From Trogon surrucura (lineage: Eukaryota > Chordata > Aves > Trogoniformes > Trogonidae): a DNA stretch of 64,000 bases. The stretch lies in NCBI GenBank assembly GCA_020746105.1, contig CM036618.1, forward strand, positions 42,875,014 through 42,939,013. Reading direction: 5' to 3'. Every line of letters starts with the position of its first letter. Position 1 is the first letter of the stretch. Positions 45,124 through 57,420 of this stretch are shown piece by piece. Below the pieces are notes generated by a model. The model saw only the letters and a list, made by a program, of their open reading frames with translations. It made no database searches and was not told where the DNA came from. Position numbers and translations under genes: made by a program.

Positions 45124-47494
45124 CTTTCTCTGTGGTCAGAGAAACGGGATCGAATTTAAAATATGAACTACAAAGGTCTCATGAAGACTTTTTTGCTGTC
45201 ATTTGGGATCTAACCATTAGGATAGATAGAAGAAAAGAGCTTTTTGCTTTATCGAAGAATGATATAACTATCAGGAATGATGCAATGCTAGAGAAAGAAA
45301 ATTCAATTCTAGGCTGTCTCTGCTGAGGAACTGCTAACAGAGGGAGGGAAAAGTGAAGGCGCCTGCACGAGGAACATCTTCACAATTTCTGTACAGCCCT
45401 AGTGACCTGTGTTTGAGAAAGGTAGCTGAAGCCAGAAAAGCTGCAGAGGAAGGCTAGGAAGATGACTGTGGGAGTGGAGAGAAAAAAACCAACCCAGCCC
45501 TTGTCTTTGTTAACCAAGCAAATTGAAGGCTGAGAAAGTATTTAGCATAGGCCTGTATCTCTTGAATGTGTAGTTGTCTGAGACTGCTGACTCTTCCAGT
45601 CAGATATTCCTACATCCGCTGATTTTGGTTTCTTTATTACTCACCATGGAATTTCTTTTAAAATGCAGCAACTATTCAGAGACTAGGCATGGGGAATTAA
45701 AAAAAATTAAGTAAAATAGCATATGCTTAGACACTTTCATCCTGTCTTGAGCTGCCATTAGATGCATTTAAGGGAAGGAAGCTGTGTAAAATGTGTGGAG
45801 TGAAATCCTGGCTCCAGTGAAGACAATGGTGAAACTGAATGGTTATGGTTTCCCCCAGCAGTATACCTTGTTTGAAAAAAGGTACGTTGGAGAGAAGTAG
45901 TTCATTTTTACGGTCATTTGATCTCTCCATGGTTCACATTCTTTTTTCAAATTTAGAAGTGTTAACATAACTGTTTTTTTTAAAGAATAGAAAGCTGAGA
46001 TTGTAAAAGACTAATATTGCTTGAATGAGGAAATCAGGGCAAGTTCTGATTTTTAAATCTGAACAAATAATTAACAATAATTAAAAATTGCCCACAAGTT
46101 CTTAAGCACACTTTCTTTGGAATGAAATATTCTTAGAATATGGGAGAGAGGAGAACTATAATTTTGTTATGTCTTTCACTGTCACTCAATAAATTTCAAA
46201 GATTATTGGAAACAGATTCGCACAAGACTCTGCTATTTGTCTTTTGAAATATGCACGAAGTCTTAGGACAGTTCATCTAAATCACATTGAAACACCCAGC
46301 AGTCTGGTACTGTAATGCAAACAGAACTATTTTATAAATCAGTCAGGAAAGCCCATTCTTTAAAAGATATGCTACATTACTGGAGGCAAAAGACTCTCTG
46401 TTCCGTTACGTAACAATGACAATAACTCAATTTAAGTCTATAATGACCCAAGTCAGCAGTCCACAGCAACAAAAATTTAATAGGAGCGTTATCTAGTTTG
46501 CTGACCTGTTCTCTAGAAACCATTATAGGCTCTTCAATATACAAAACAATTGGCTCTAATCTTAAATATTGCTAGGCAGCAGGGGGCAAATAGGCATTTT
46601 AGCACAGCTTTGCTTTTTATAAACAGCGTTTAATACATTCACATTCTCTTAGGCACAGAGCCGTATGTCAAATGTTTCTCAAGTTTGGTCATTAGAACAG
46701 GCTTTCTCGAAGTAGAGCAACGTATCTGTGCTCCCGTGATGCCCTTTAACATGGAATGAATGTCACTGCCTTGTGAAGGAGGAAGACTTCAGTGTAGATC
46801 TCCTTTGGGAACAACATGGTTTCTGACTACCTCTTGACATAAATTAAAACCATAATAAAATGAATGGGCTCCAGAGAATCATTTTGAATAAAATCATTCT
46901 GTTATATACAAAACAAAATGTAATTTCCTTCCTATTTCTTTCACTGGTTTTCCATATACTGCGATAAAGAGTACAGACTAGTCCCTTTATTGAGTAGATT
47001 GTAATGGCCACTTAATTTGTGACATGGAATATTATTATTTGGGTAGTAGTGCTGAGACAAGGATAGTAACAGATGAAGAAGATGTCAGAAGAAAATTGTA
47101 TTTATGTCTCAGTCATAGATGTTCAAAATTCATTCACTGTGTGTGTTCATTTACCTTCATTTTTTATCTTCACAGCTTACGAGGCAGAGGACATTAGATA
47201 TAAATACATTTTTTATGTTTCTGTTAATACTGCAATGTTTTAACAGTATGTATTGGCCCTCCATTAAAGAAAGGTAGAAACTAGCATGCAAATAATCTAC
47301 TCTTCTCAGGAAACAAAAGATTTTATGCAGAAGGCACTACTCGAGTCACTGAGTCCAGTATTTGCCATGACAGATTACTGATTTTTACTTCAAAAAAGAT
47401 TCTGCAGCAAATGTGTCTCACAGACCTCCTTGCACTCAGGCCCACAAAAATCTTCTCAATACCCTTTAATGTAAAAATCAACAGTAAAGGAGGA
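45124..47494. other. unique DNA with a conserved-looking block
   Basis: No supported gene. 46390-46680 has a texture suggesting regulatory DNA and is listed separately. Confidence 0.5.
46390..46680. promoter_or_regulatory. possible regulatory block with PAR-bZIP- and CTCF-like sites
   Basis: It contains the perfect palindrome GTTACGTAAC (46405-46414, a PAR-bZIP/C/EBP-type site) and GGCAGCAGGGGGCAAA (46575-46590, close to the CTCF core), plus several AT-rich homeodomain-like cores. There is no evidence of function in the sequence itself. Confidence 0.25.
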
Positions 47495-47821
47495 GGCATA
47501 CCTGAAAGGGAAATTGGACAGAAGAGTACGTGTTGGCCTCTTCTTCCTAGAGAATAGTGACAGGACAAGAGGGAATGGGTTCAAGTTGCACCAGAGGAAG
47601 TTTAGATTGGGTATTAGGAAAGATTTCTTCACCAAAAGGGTGGTGAAGCACCGGAATGGGTTGCCGAGGGAGGTGGTGGAATCACCATCCCTGGACATGT
47701 TTAAAAAACTGCTGGATTTGGCACTTCAGGAGATGGTTTAGTGCTAGGGTGGTGCAGGGCTGTAGTTTGGACTTGATGATCTTAGGGTCCTTTCCAACCT
47801 TTCTGATTCTATGATTCTATG
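47495..47821 (+). mobile_element. CR1 LINE 3' fragment, type C
   Basis: The sense-strand C-terminal coding end (GATTGGGTATTAGGAAAGAT, GGTTGCCGAGGGAGGTGGTG) is open as a 75-codon frame, 47514-47741. It is followed by the 3' untranslated region and the tail TTCTGATTCTATGATTCTAT. Same tail type as 21 and 40 kb but better preserved. Confidence 0.95.
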
Positions 47822-49288
47822 TGGTAAAAGGAGCTGTGATGAAGGAGGCATTTGAGGTGTGTGAACAAGAAAAACTGGGAAATCAGGAGATAAGAAATAG
47901 AGAAGGGAGGTGTTTGGGTATGCTTATGGAGGTCACCCTTGACTAAGCCACACCATGTTTGCCACAGGGTAATATCACAGACCTGGACAATCGTTGCACC
48001 TTATCTGACACATGAGGTGAGGTTTATTTTACTTCAAATATTTGTGATATAAACCACTATGCCTGAGTTCACCACCATAATCCCACTTTATCCAAATGGA
48101 AAAAAACCCGCAGCAATTCTAAGACAAGACAAATTTCCACCATGTATTTTAGGACAGAATGTATTGGACCACAGAAGTACCCAATTATCTCCATTAAGTC
48201 CTGTGGGGATTTTTTTGGGTTAGTTTTTATTTTTGTCTTGTGCACGAGAAATAGATTCTGCTGGTGCGGACATTTTCTGTCAGAAATGTTATGATGTTGC
48301 ACATCCTGTGTCCTGCTAAAGTAGGCATGGAGTCATCCTCTCATGCATAATGATATGATTGCATGTGATAAGTGCTGTCAGTGCTCTGTTATGATGATTC
48401 TGTTTGCCTCCTCCTTTTCTCTTGATTGCCCCAGTAGCAGATCGAGTTCAAAAGATTTGTATTTATGCAGCCAGCAGTGAAGGGAACAGAAATCCAGCAA
48501 CTTTGTGAAAAATCATCCTGAGGAAGGAGTACTTCTGGAGTTTCATTCCATTATATTATGTTATTCTTTTCAGTGGCTACTGGCAACTTCCTATTTAGTA
48601 TTACCAAACTTTCCTAGTGTTTCTTTTCCGTAGAGTTTGTGGGGTCATCTTTTTATTGAATTTTTTTTAACTACTGAATACTTGTCTGACACCTTGTGAA
48701 ATGGGACCAGAGGACTAATGAAGTTGAAAGAGTGTGTCATGTAAGGATGCTATTTCACAAGATAACTGTGCTATTCCAGCAGCTTCCAGCTACCAAAAGA
48801 GGCAGTTCTGCTACTACGTCCCCTGCTCCATCTCCATTCACAATTTTCACTTGGTTCAGCACTTTGAATGGTCTTAGCAAAAGAATGGGAAACAAAAAAA
48901 GAAAAAAAAAGAGAAAAGAGAATAGGTCATAGAGCACTAGGGCTGCTGAAACTGAGAAGGCAAGACTGTGTGTGCTGGGGGGGGATGTGCCTACAGAAAG
49001 GAAGAGGTAGAAGCATATGATGACTATAGGCAGGCATCTGAAGAAACGGAGAAGAAGCTACAAAGACTGAGAAATGATGACATAGAAGCTGGTCCAGGCA
49101 GGCGGGTTTCATTGCCTGCAGTTCTGATGTAGGGCTTGCCCCACTCTGCTGGTGCTGGAGTCACTGGGGACTTATAGGACTTGAGGAAGGGCTGCTTAGG
49201 TGGGTTTGTAGTTCTAGCTGTGTGAGCAGGACAAAGTTTAGAGGCTGAATCTAGTACTTTGCATCAGGTTTCTCAAAAAAGGCAAACG
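47822..49288. other. unique DNA, no supported gene
   Basis: No supported gene. An A-rich tract lies at 48890-48923 and a G8 run near 48978. Confidence 0.55.
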
Positions 49289-49293
49289 GGTCA

Positions 49294-50169
49294 GTGCTCG
49301 GGCCAGTGCTGTTTAACATATTTATCAATGATCTGGATGAGGGATTAGAGAATGTTGTCAGCAAGTTTGCTGATGATACAAAATTGGGAGGAGTGGTTGA
49401 CACACCAGAAGGCTGTGCAGCCATTCAGAGAGACCTAGACAGGCTGGAGGGCTGGGCAGGGAGAAATCTTATGAAGTTCGACAAGGGCAAATGTAGAGTT
49501 TTGCACTTGGGAAAGAATAACCCCATGTGCCAATATAGGTTGGGGACTGCCCTGCTGGAGAGCAGCGCAGGGGAAAGGGACCTGGGGGTTCTAGGGGACA
49601 GCAGGATGACCATGAGCCAGCAATGTGCCCTTGTGGCCAAGAAGGCTAATGGCATCCTGAGGTGTACTAGAAGGGGAGTATCAAGTAGGTCAAGAGAGGT
49701 CCTCCTGCCCCTCTACTCTGCCCTGGTGAGGCCGCATCTGGAATATTGTGTCCAGTTCTGGGCCCCTCAGTTCAAGAAGGACAGGGAGCTGCTTGAGAGA
49801 GTCCAGCGCAGGGCCACAAAGATGATGAAGGGAGTGGAACTTCTCCCTTATGAGGAAAGGCTGAAGGAGCTGGGTCTCTTTAGCTTGGAGAAGAGGAGGC
49901 TGAGGGGTGACCTCATTAATGTTTATAAATATGTCAAGGGGGAATGTCAGGAAGATGGAACCAGGCTATTTTCAGTGGCGTCCACTGGCAGGACAAAGGG
50001 CAATGGGTGGAAGTTGGAACACAGGAGGTTCCATAAAAATATGAGGAAAAACTTTTTTACTGTGAGGGTGACCGAGCACTGGAAGTGGCTGCCCAGGGAG
50101 GTTGTGGAATCTCCTTCTTTGGAGACATTCAAAACCCGCCTGGACATGTTCCTGTGCGCTCTGCTGTAG
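49294..50169 (+). pseudogene. CR1 ORF2 C-terminal fragment
   Basis: 291 codons without interruption, beginning at a GTG codon inside the VLGPVLFN motif. FADD lies at residues 25-28, and the frame ends FLCALL. The catalytic YLD block and everything upstream are missing, so it cannot encode an active enzyme. By eye it differs from the matching part of the 30155-31603 frame at about 15 residues, roughly 95% identity. Confidence 0.95.
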
Positions 50170-50185
50170 GTGGTCCTGCTCTGGC

Positions 50186-50200
50186 GGGGGGGGGGGGGGG
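50186..50200. repeat. poly(G) run, 15 G
   Basis: Fifteen consecutive G (with preceding CTGGC) within the CR1 3' untranslated region. It may be partly a sequencing or assembly artefact, since G-runs are error-prone. Confidence 0.9.
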
Positions 50201-50263
50201 TGGACTAGATGATCTTTGAGGTCCCTTCCAACCTCTAACATTCTGTGGTTCTGTGATTCTGTG

Positions 50264-53200
50264 TGAAAGAAAGAAGAGGATTTGGAGGATAAGTTCATGT
50301 TTTTACAAAACCAGTCCAACCAAGTTTACTTTGGTTATTTTTCTGATTCCTCAGTGGGGAGCCTTAGAGGCTAGGAAAACGGCCAGGTAAAATATTTCCA
50401 CTTCTAAAATGTAGTGTTGTGCTGGTACTAGACCCTTGAGTTGGCTTTAGGTCTTGCTGTCTGTGGTTAGTAAGGAAACTTGTTTTACATGCACTAAAAC
50501 GCCTAAGGAGAAGTTGTTACTCTTCTTCCACTTCCCCACCATGAAACTGCTTTTATTTCAATTAAGATGTCTTCAGATTTTCAGAAACATTTAACACCTT
50601 TTACTTTTCTTTTTTTTTGTTGTGAAAAGTAGCAAGGTCTAGCACCCCTGAAGAGAAGGCGAGCCTGTGTTTGGTTGAGAACTATTAGCTACTGGGTGGT
50701 AAAGTGCGAACTTTTCTTCTCACTAAGGCAACTGACAGAGTCAACATCTCATTTTCCTCCCTGTAGCAATTATTGTAAGGCAAAATGATTTTTGGTCTTG
50801 GGAAAGAAAAATTCCCAGTTGAGTAAGTCTTACTGATTTTATTATTGCTAACCTTGTAAGTGTCTGCTGATTGACTTTTTAGCAGCCAATAGGAACATTC
50901 CTTGTTCCTTTAAGAGAAAATGGGCTTCAGAAAATGTCTGTCATAGAACAAAACCATAGGCTCAGAGGATTTGATATTGTTTATTTCTCTTAGAACTCAT
51001 TCATTTTGTTTCCCATTCTTTTTGGATTTCAGAGGCTTATTTCAAAAAATGAACAGTTTGCTACAGCAAACACATGGTACATCTGGTGGATTGTACATCT
51101 GTCCTCAGACAATAGCGGGCGATTGGACATTTTCCAGGATGGTATTATGCCATAGGCCGTGCTTTGTCTTGTGTCTTACTAGAGATTTCGGACTCTCTCT
51201 TTTTTGTAGCAGTGTCTTCATTTAGAGACATTTCATTTTTTAACTTTCCTCTTGGCATCCTTCAGGAATTTATATCTATGTTATCATGTGAACACAGACC
51301 GTGAAATGAAAACATGTTACAAAGCCAGAATCCTGTAGTTGATTCAAACAGCTGATCACTGGGTTCCTCCTGTGCAGAACCATTTGAATGTTCAGAACCC
51401 AAGCCTGCAATATCTCTAAAGACAGAGATTGGAGAAGACTAAATGATCATATAATGATGATTAAACACCAAGGCCTTTCTCTAATAAAGAAATGAAGTAT
51501 GACCTAATTACTACTGTTTGCTAGTAAAGATTGATCCATTTATCATTTCACTCTCTGTAATAGTTAAAGCATTTTCCCACAATTTTTAATAAAGTGTAAC
51601 TCCTGAAATATTTTGAAACTTTTAAGTTTAAGGGAAAAATCACACCACTTACAGGGGCTCATGTAGCCACAATTAAATTATGATGACCTGAGAATTTATT
51701 TTGCCACAACTGCCTGTGTACTTTTAAACCACCAAAAAAGTTTAAGGCTAAATCTTGAGCTTGTTAAAATTCAGTCTTTTTCACTGAGAAGTAGGTTATT
51801 AGTTGTGACTGGAAACCAGCAAAAGCATTCACGTTATGGACCAAGTAAGTTCATTTGACATGAAACTATTGAAATTTGGTTGTGTCTCATGAAGTGTCAG
51901 AATTTCAGCACTTTTATCTAGTGCCCTGGGACAGAGAAAAGTTGTGTTTAACCCCCTGAGATGTCCCATGGACAATTATTTAAATGTGGAAATATATCTG
52001 CTTTCCCCTCCTGGCTTTTTTTACACATCAGCAATAGGAGCACAATAGCACTGTGATGATGTAGGTAGTGGTTGAATTAGATGACACACTCCATTTTTTT
52101 TTTGTGTAAGGCAGGGCGTTTGTTCTAACATAAGATATAGAATAGATAGAAAAGCCTTTGATAGCCATGCCAGAGTTCAGACCTTCTTTTTTTTTTGGGC
52201 CAAGTGTCTCATGCCATTCTTGGTCTGCGATTCAGGTGGAGTTTGTCTGTGTTCGGATGAGGATAAAATTTGGCTCCTGCATACTGCCTGTAGGTGTGAT
52301 TTCTTGGATCAGTTCCATGTCTGTCTGTCTGGCTGGAGAACCTTCTCCCTGTTATTTTGGGGTCTGCACAGCAATGATTTACCTATGTTGGGTTCCTCTG
52401 CTGCAAAGTGTTGCCCTGAAAAGTGGACATCAGCTGGCAGTCTAACAATGAGATTTTTGCCATAGACTTGGCTTAGCTTCAGACTTCTGATGAACAGGGA
52501 CTGAGGCATCTTTACTAGAAAACCCAGGAAAGGTCATATATGTGGGAAGCTGAAAACTTCAGGTGTTTTGAACTTGTAATACTCAGTGCTTTCCAGAAGA
52601 AGGACAAGTTCTTAATTGCAGTCCCTACTTGAAGTTCAAACAGTAGATTTGTTTTTATTTAAGGAGGTAGTTTCAGGGGAAGAAGATTGTAAACAAACAG
52701 ATCAGATGAAGAGTTCACGCGTTCACGCTCAAGATGACAAGCAGAACACATGAAAAGCGCTTACTGCAATTCCACCAGCAGACTCAGAACTTCCATCAAT
52801 GAGACAAACATTGATGCTAATTTCCATTGCTCCCACAGAGCTCTAAGTGTCTGATCGTGCCTGCTGAACTGACCCTCAGAAAAATGTAACAGAGTAAATG
52901 ACAAACTGCAATTGCAGGGTTTGAACTTTCCCAGTAAAAGGGAAATTTCTGGTAAAAACTTCAATAGGACACTTTTACCTCCTTTCATAGCCTTTGAAAC
53001 CTTCAATAAAAAATATGCTGCTGCTGCTGAAGAAGGCAATAAAATAAGTTAAAAATATTTTTCAGTCTTTTCTTGAGTATTTCTCCTTTTATTTTGAATT
53101 TTGTTGAATTCAAAAAAGGATGAATGTGCAGGCTTGTCCCTACCAGAAGTATATTGTGTTGTGTAGTTACTGTTCCTAGATGACCTGAGTTTTTGCTAAC

Positions 53201-53955
53201 AATTGTAATGAATATGTTAGCTGCATTTTTCCAAAATGAGAAATTAATAGAGTGACAAAATGTAAAAAGTTAAGTAGGAGAAGTGTAGAAATTGTTTAAC
53301 TCCTTGTAGAGTTATTTCTGTTGTTAGGCCTAGTATTGTTAGAGCAGGAAAAGGGAGTCTACAGGCTTGTCATCTGCTTCTCTGCTGATAGTTGGGCAGG
53401 TATGTGACCTCTCCTCACAGGCAAGCCAGAAGATTTCTCTCTCTTGCCTCCTTTCTTCTCTGTTATTTCTGCTCCTGATGTTGCAGTAGACTGGATGGTG
53501 CTCTTGACAATTAGAATTTTAGAAGATGTTCAGTTTAATGTTAGATTTTAATTTTTTCCCTTAAACTTTAAATAAAAGATATACATTGTTAGTTCTTTGG
53601 TCCTCTGGAGAGCTGAAATTCATTACTCTGTAAACCTGCACAATTATAGCCACAATAAGATGCTTCCTACTTCTCTCCTCGTGCTATAGATTTTACAATT
53701 TTGCAATACACTCTGTTCTGCAGCTACAGAAACCCCCTTTTATTTGCATTGATTTTGCCCAGAGATCTTTGCAACAGATCCTTTATATCCTCAGGGAAGT
53801 CCTCTACCTCCAGTGGTTTGCTCGTGTTGTTCTCCCTTACCCTGGCATTACACTGCCTGGAGTCCCAGAGAGTTTTATAGTTCCCAGGTCTGGTTGTGAC
53901 CCGCATACTCCTTGTGCTTTAGGGGGCATCCCTGTCCCTTCTGTGTTGCTCCATT
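50264..53955. other. unique DNA, no supported gene
   Basis: Nothing recognisable. Frames near 52158-52465 (plus) and 52761-53039 (minus) lack domains or splice context. Confidence 0.55.
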
Positions 53956-54997
53956 CACAGAATCATAGAATCATAGAATCATAGAATGGCCTAGGCTGGA
54001 AGGGACCTTAGAGATCATCTAACCCAACCTCCCTGTCATGGGCAGGGACACCTCTCAACTAGATCAGGCTACTCAAGGCTCTGTCCAACCTGGCCTTGAA
54101 CACCTGAAGGAAGGGGGCATCGGCAACTTTTCTGGACAATTTATTCCAGAGTCTTGACACCCTCGTACTGAAGGATTTCTTCCTAAGATCAAACCTAAAT
54201 CTATTCTCCTTCGACTTAAACCCATTTCCCCCTGTCCTACCCGTGGACACTCTTGTAAAAAGTCCCTGCCCAGCCTTCCTGTAGGTTCCCTTCAGGTATT
54301 GGAAGGCAGCTGTTAGGTGTCCCTGAAGTCTTCTCTTTTCAAGACTGAACAATCTCAGCTCCCGCAACCTGTCCTCATAACGAAGGTGCTCCAGCCTCTG
54401 GATCATCTTTGTAGCTCTCCTCTGAATGCGCTCCAATAGATACATGTCTCTCTTATGATGGGGACACCAGAACAGGATACAGTATTCGAGGTGGAGTCTG
54501 ACAAGAGCAGAGTAAAAGGGGAGAATCACCTCTCTTGACCTGCTGGCCACACTCCTCTTGATGCATCCCCGGATGGGGTTGGCCTTCTGGGCTGCATGAG
54601 CGCACTGCCGGCTCATGTTGAGCTTCTCATCTATCACCATCCCCAAATCCTTCTGTTCAGGGCTACTCTCAACCCACTCTGTGCCCAGTTTGTATTTGTG
54701 CCTGGGATTAGTTCGACCGAGGTGAAGGACCTTGCATTTTGACTTGTTGAAGCTCATGCAGTTTGCACTGGCCCATTTCTCAACCCTACCAAGGTCCCTC
54801 TGGATGGCATCTCTTCCCTCAAGTGAGTCCACGGCACCACACAGCTTGATGTCGTCAGCAAACTTGCTGAGGGTGCACTCAATGCCGTTGTCCGTGTCGC
54901 TGACAAAGATGTTGAACAACACTGGACCCAGAACAGACCCCTGAGGAACACCACTTGTCATTGGTCTCCATGTGGACATTGAGCCACTGACCATTCA
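53956..54997 (-). mobile_element. 5'-truncated CR1 LINE, type B
   Basis: The tail (CACAGAATCATAGAATCATA, then GAATGGCCTAGGCTGGAAGG) starts at the low coordinate and is followed by CTCAACTAGATCAGGCTACT and the reverse complement of ORF2. About 1.04 kb remains. It belongs to a different subfamily from the 30 and 49 kb copies, as both the tail and the protein differ. Confidence 0.97.
54059..54994 (-). pseudogene. CR1 ORF2 C-terminal fragment, second subfamily
   Basis: 311 codons are uninterrupted, starting just upstream of the [17 protein letters not shown] block (residues 14-30), with FADD at 45-48 and a basic C-terminal region. The first half of the reverse transcriptase and the endonuclease are absent. 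The intact frame in a fragment this long again suggests moderate age. Confidence 0.95.
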
Positions 54998-56164
54998 AAG
55001 GAAACCCAAGAAGGTAGACGTGATTTCTGCTCTACTGAGTCTCCTGATGTGGATAATCCGAAGATTGGGACTGCAAGACACATCGTAACATGCCTTTCGT
55101 CTTCAGTCTAGAAATAGTCTCTTTGGTTTGAGCCTATTTTTTTTTCTTTTTTATTGCAGTGGGTGAACTGCTCTTGTGTTCCCCAAAGAAGAAGAAAGGA
55201 GTGAGGAAAATAGCGGTGGGTACCAGCATTGCAACAGATCAGTTGGGCTAGTGCAAGAGAGGTCTTTTTCATTCATCACCTGCAAGATAATGATGTGAAA
55301 ACACTATTTCTATTAAATCGCAGTGTCTGTTTGTTAAAGCAATTATTTATAGTGTTTCTGCAACTGTAGCTACCAATTCCTCACCACTGATGTGAGGATT
55401 GACTTTCAGAGGCTCCCCACAGACTGTTTCTCCTTGCAAACATTCTTTCATTTAAGCCAAACACAAGGGAAAAGGCCAAACTTTCATAGGTCTCTGTGTC
55501 TGTCAAACACATGAACAAAGGGACAGTGAGGCTATATCCTTTGAAACATGCAATGAAAAAGAAAAAAAAAATCATCTGCTTTCAAGATAATTGATTTTCA
55601 TTCATTTTAACTGTATAGTCTGTAAAGGGCTGACTTAGCATGTTACAGAATATTAACCATTTTCCCTCAATCCTACCCTCCAGTTCTGATTATACTTTAC
55701 ATGTAGAATTGAGCATTCAGATAGGTGCAAAGCTATGGAAGCAAATTTTCCTGTTTCTAATTGCACTGTTTGCTTCAGTTCTCCTTGTAATAGTATTTAA
55801 ATTTAGTTGAACCTGCAGTTTATCCTGCACATTTAACACAAACTACCTGAAAATTTAGCTCCATATATATATATATACATGAATATTTGATGAGTTTTAC
55901 AGTGATCAGATTCTTGACTCTAAAATGCCAGCAAGGATGAAAGAAGTAATTATATAATTTATGTTTGCTACCATCCTTGTAATTATTTTATTTTGTAAGA
56001 AATCCAAGGCAACAAACAATTCAAGGAAAAAGAGCATTGCAGTAATAGAGAACAGGAGGTCACTGATGAAAGTTTAGGAACAAATTTCAAATATGGTAAA
56101 GAATAAAATATATTAGACCACTTTTTCCTGTTCTTTCAAAAGCTATCAAGTCAAAGAAGCCTGA
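54998..56164. other. unique DNA with an exon-like segment
   Basis: No supported gene. At 55160-55215 a strong acceptor (CTATTTTTTTTCTTTTTTATTGCAG) and a weaker donor (GCG|GTGGGT) enclose 56 nt with a basic open frame (contains SPKKKKGVRKIA). A (TA)n tract lies at 55863-55877. Confidence 0.45.
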
Positions 56165-56342
56165 CACCCAGAAAAATTCAGAGAAGTTGTGGCTGCCCCC
56201 TTCCTGGAGGTGTTCACGGCCAGGTTGGACAGAGCCTTGAGTAGCCTGATCTAGTTGAGAGGCGTCTGTGCCCATGACAGGGAGGTTGGATTAGATGATC
56301 TCTAAGGTCCCTTCCAATTTAGGCCATTCTATGATTCTATGA
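56165..56342 (+). mobile_element. short CR1 3' tail, type B
   Basis: The end of ORF2 (GGCTGCCCCCTTCCTGGAGG, CTGATCTAGTTGAGAGGCGT) leads to CCATTCTATGATTCTATG. Same tail type as the 43 and 54 kb elements but in the opposite orientation. Confidence 0.95.
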
Positions 56343-56599
56343 ATGCATTTAAGTATCTCCTGCACAGGGTCTAGGAGTAGCCATTTCTTATCATACACAG
56401 TTTTCACATGGTATAAAACCCAGTAATTCTAGCAGAAAAATGGTGCTATTACATAGTGCTTTTATTTTACTGCTATGACTCCCAGCTTCTGGATAAACTC
56501 CGATGGCCACCATAAAACTGCCTGAGGGGGAAATGTACTAACTCCTGGAACGTGTAAAATTTTGTGTAATTACTGAGGGATACTGCTTTCTGCACTTGC

Positions 56600-56800
56600 T
56601 TCACGAGAAGGGCTGTGTGGGGAGAGCAGCCACAGGTCCCCGTGGCAGCTCGGAGCCCCAGGATGATGCCCATGGACAGCTTCGGGCTCCCCGTTCTCCT
56701 CCCCGGGGCGGATGGGGCTGCTGCAACGCGTAGCAGAGACGTGAGTTTACAGCTGCTTGTGGTGACCAGGGCGACGTGGGGCAGGCAGAGCATTCCTGTG
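56600..56800 (+). promoter_or_regulatory. small CpG-richer patch with possible first exon
   Basis: About a dozen CpG dinucleotides occur in 200 bp, against a CpG-poor background. From ATG at 56663 there are 26 open codons (MMPMDSFGLPVLLPGADG...) to a near-consensus donor, AGAC|GTGAGTTT at 56741. No TATA box is seen. A CpG-type promoter with a first coding exon is possible. The protein is not recognised and the opposite strand is also open for 152 codons. Confidence 0.25.
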
Positions 56801-57149
56801 AATCTGGCCAATACCCTTTTTATAGGGTGAAACCCTATCCTTGTGAAATCGATGGGATATTTGCCGTCACAGGGCCAGGGTTTCTCCCTGAAGTTCCTCA
56901 TTGTAACTTGAGATAAGCAGGCCAGCATCACTGGGAGCGTAGGGCAAAAAAAAATAAGATCCTGCTCTAGTTTGTTCCTGCTAGGTCCAGTTTTCTACCA
57001 CCTTGTATGCGAAGTTTGATTTTTTACTGTGCCTGAGTCCTTCCAACCTGGGAATTAGTTAGGATTGCCTGCTTTCTTTATCAACCCCCAGGCGCCAGCT
57101 AAAATTGCAGGAGAGAGCTCTTGACTCAGACTGCTCCAGAAAGCTGTGT

Positions 57150-57420
57150 AACGGGAGGGAGGCAAACTGTAACCGACACTTCACCTCCTGGTTTTCCTTC
57201 CCCAAATCCTTTCCTCCCCGCTTGGCTATTTGTTTGCAGGGCAAGGGCGATACAGGAGGTCTCTTCCCTCCCTCCTTCCCCTGGTGATGGAGCTTCTCTC
57301 CCCGTTGCTGCGAGTGAGATGGCTGCCAGGGAGGAGGGTGATAAAGGAAAAAGGACAGGGTTTTTCAAGCGCAGCGAGACACATCTGTTGTTTCTCAGAT
57401 TAGAATTGAGCCCATAATAG
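57150..57420 (+). other. GC-richer segment, open frame, unidentified
   Basis: Open on plus for 98 codons (57121-57417) and on minus for 101 codons. An internal ATG at 57319 starts a frame MAAREEGDKGKRTGFFKRSE in a fair initiation context (GTGAGATGG). No family is recognised. Confidence 0.2.

Larger units (their letters stand above)
49289..50263 (+). mobile_element. 5'-truncated CR1 LINE, type A
   Basis: The junction is at GGGTCAGTGCTCGGGCCAGT and the element runs to the tail TTCTGTGGTTCTGTGATTCT. It keeps the second half of the reverse transcriptase, the C-terminal region and the 3' untranslated region, and is a close relative of the 30 kb copy in opposite orientation. A 15-G run (50186-50200) in the 3' untranslated region has replaced the usual AGGGAGGTTGG segment. 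Confidence 0.97.

Noticed and set aside
56473-56931. 152-codon minus-strand frame
   Set aside because: It lies opposite the CpG-richer patch, has no domain, and is probably a stop-poor shadow.
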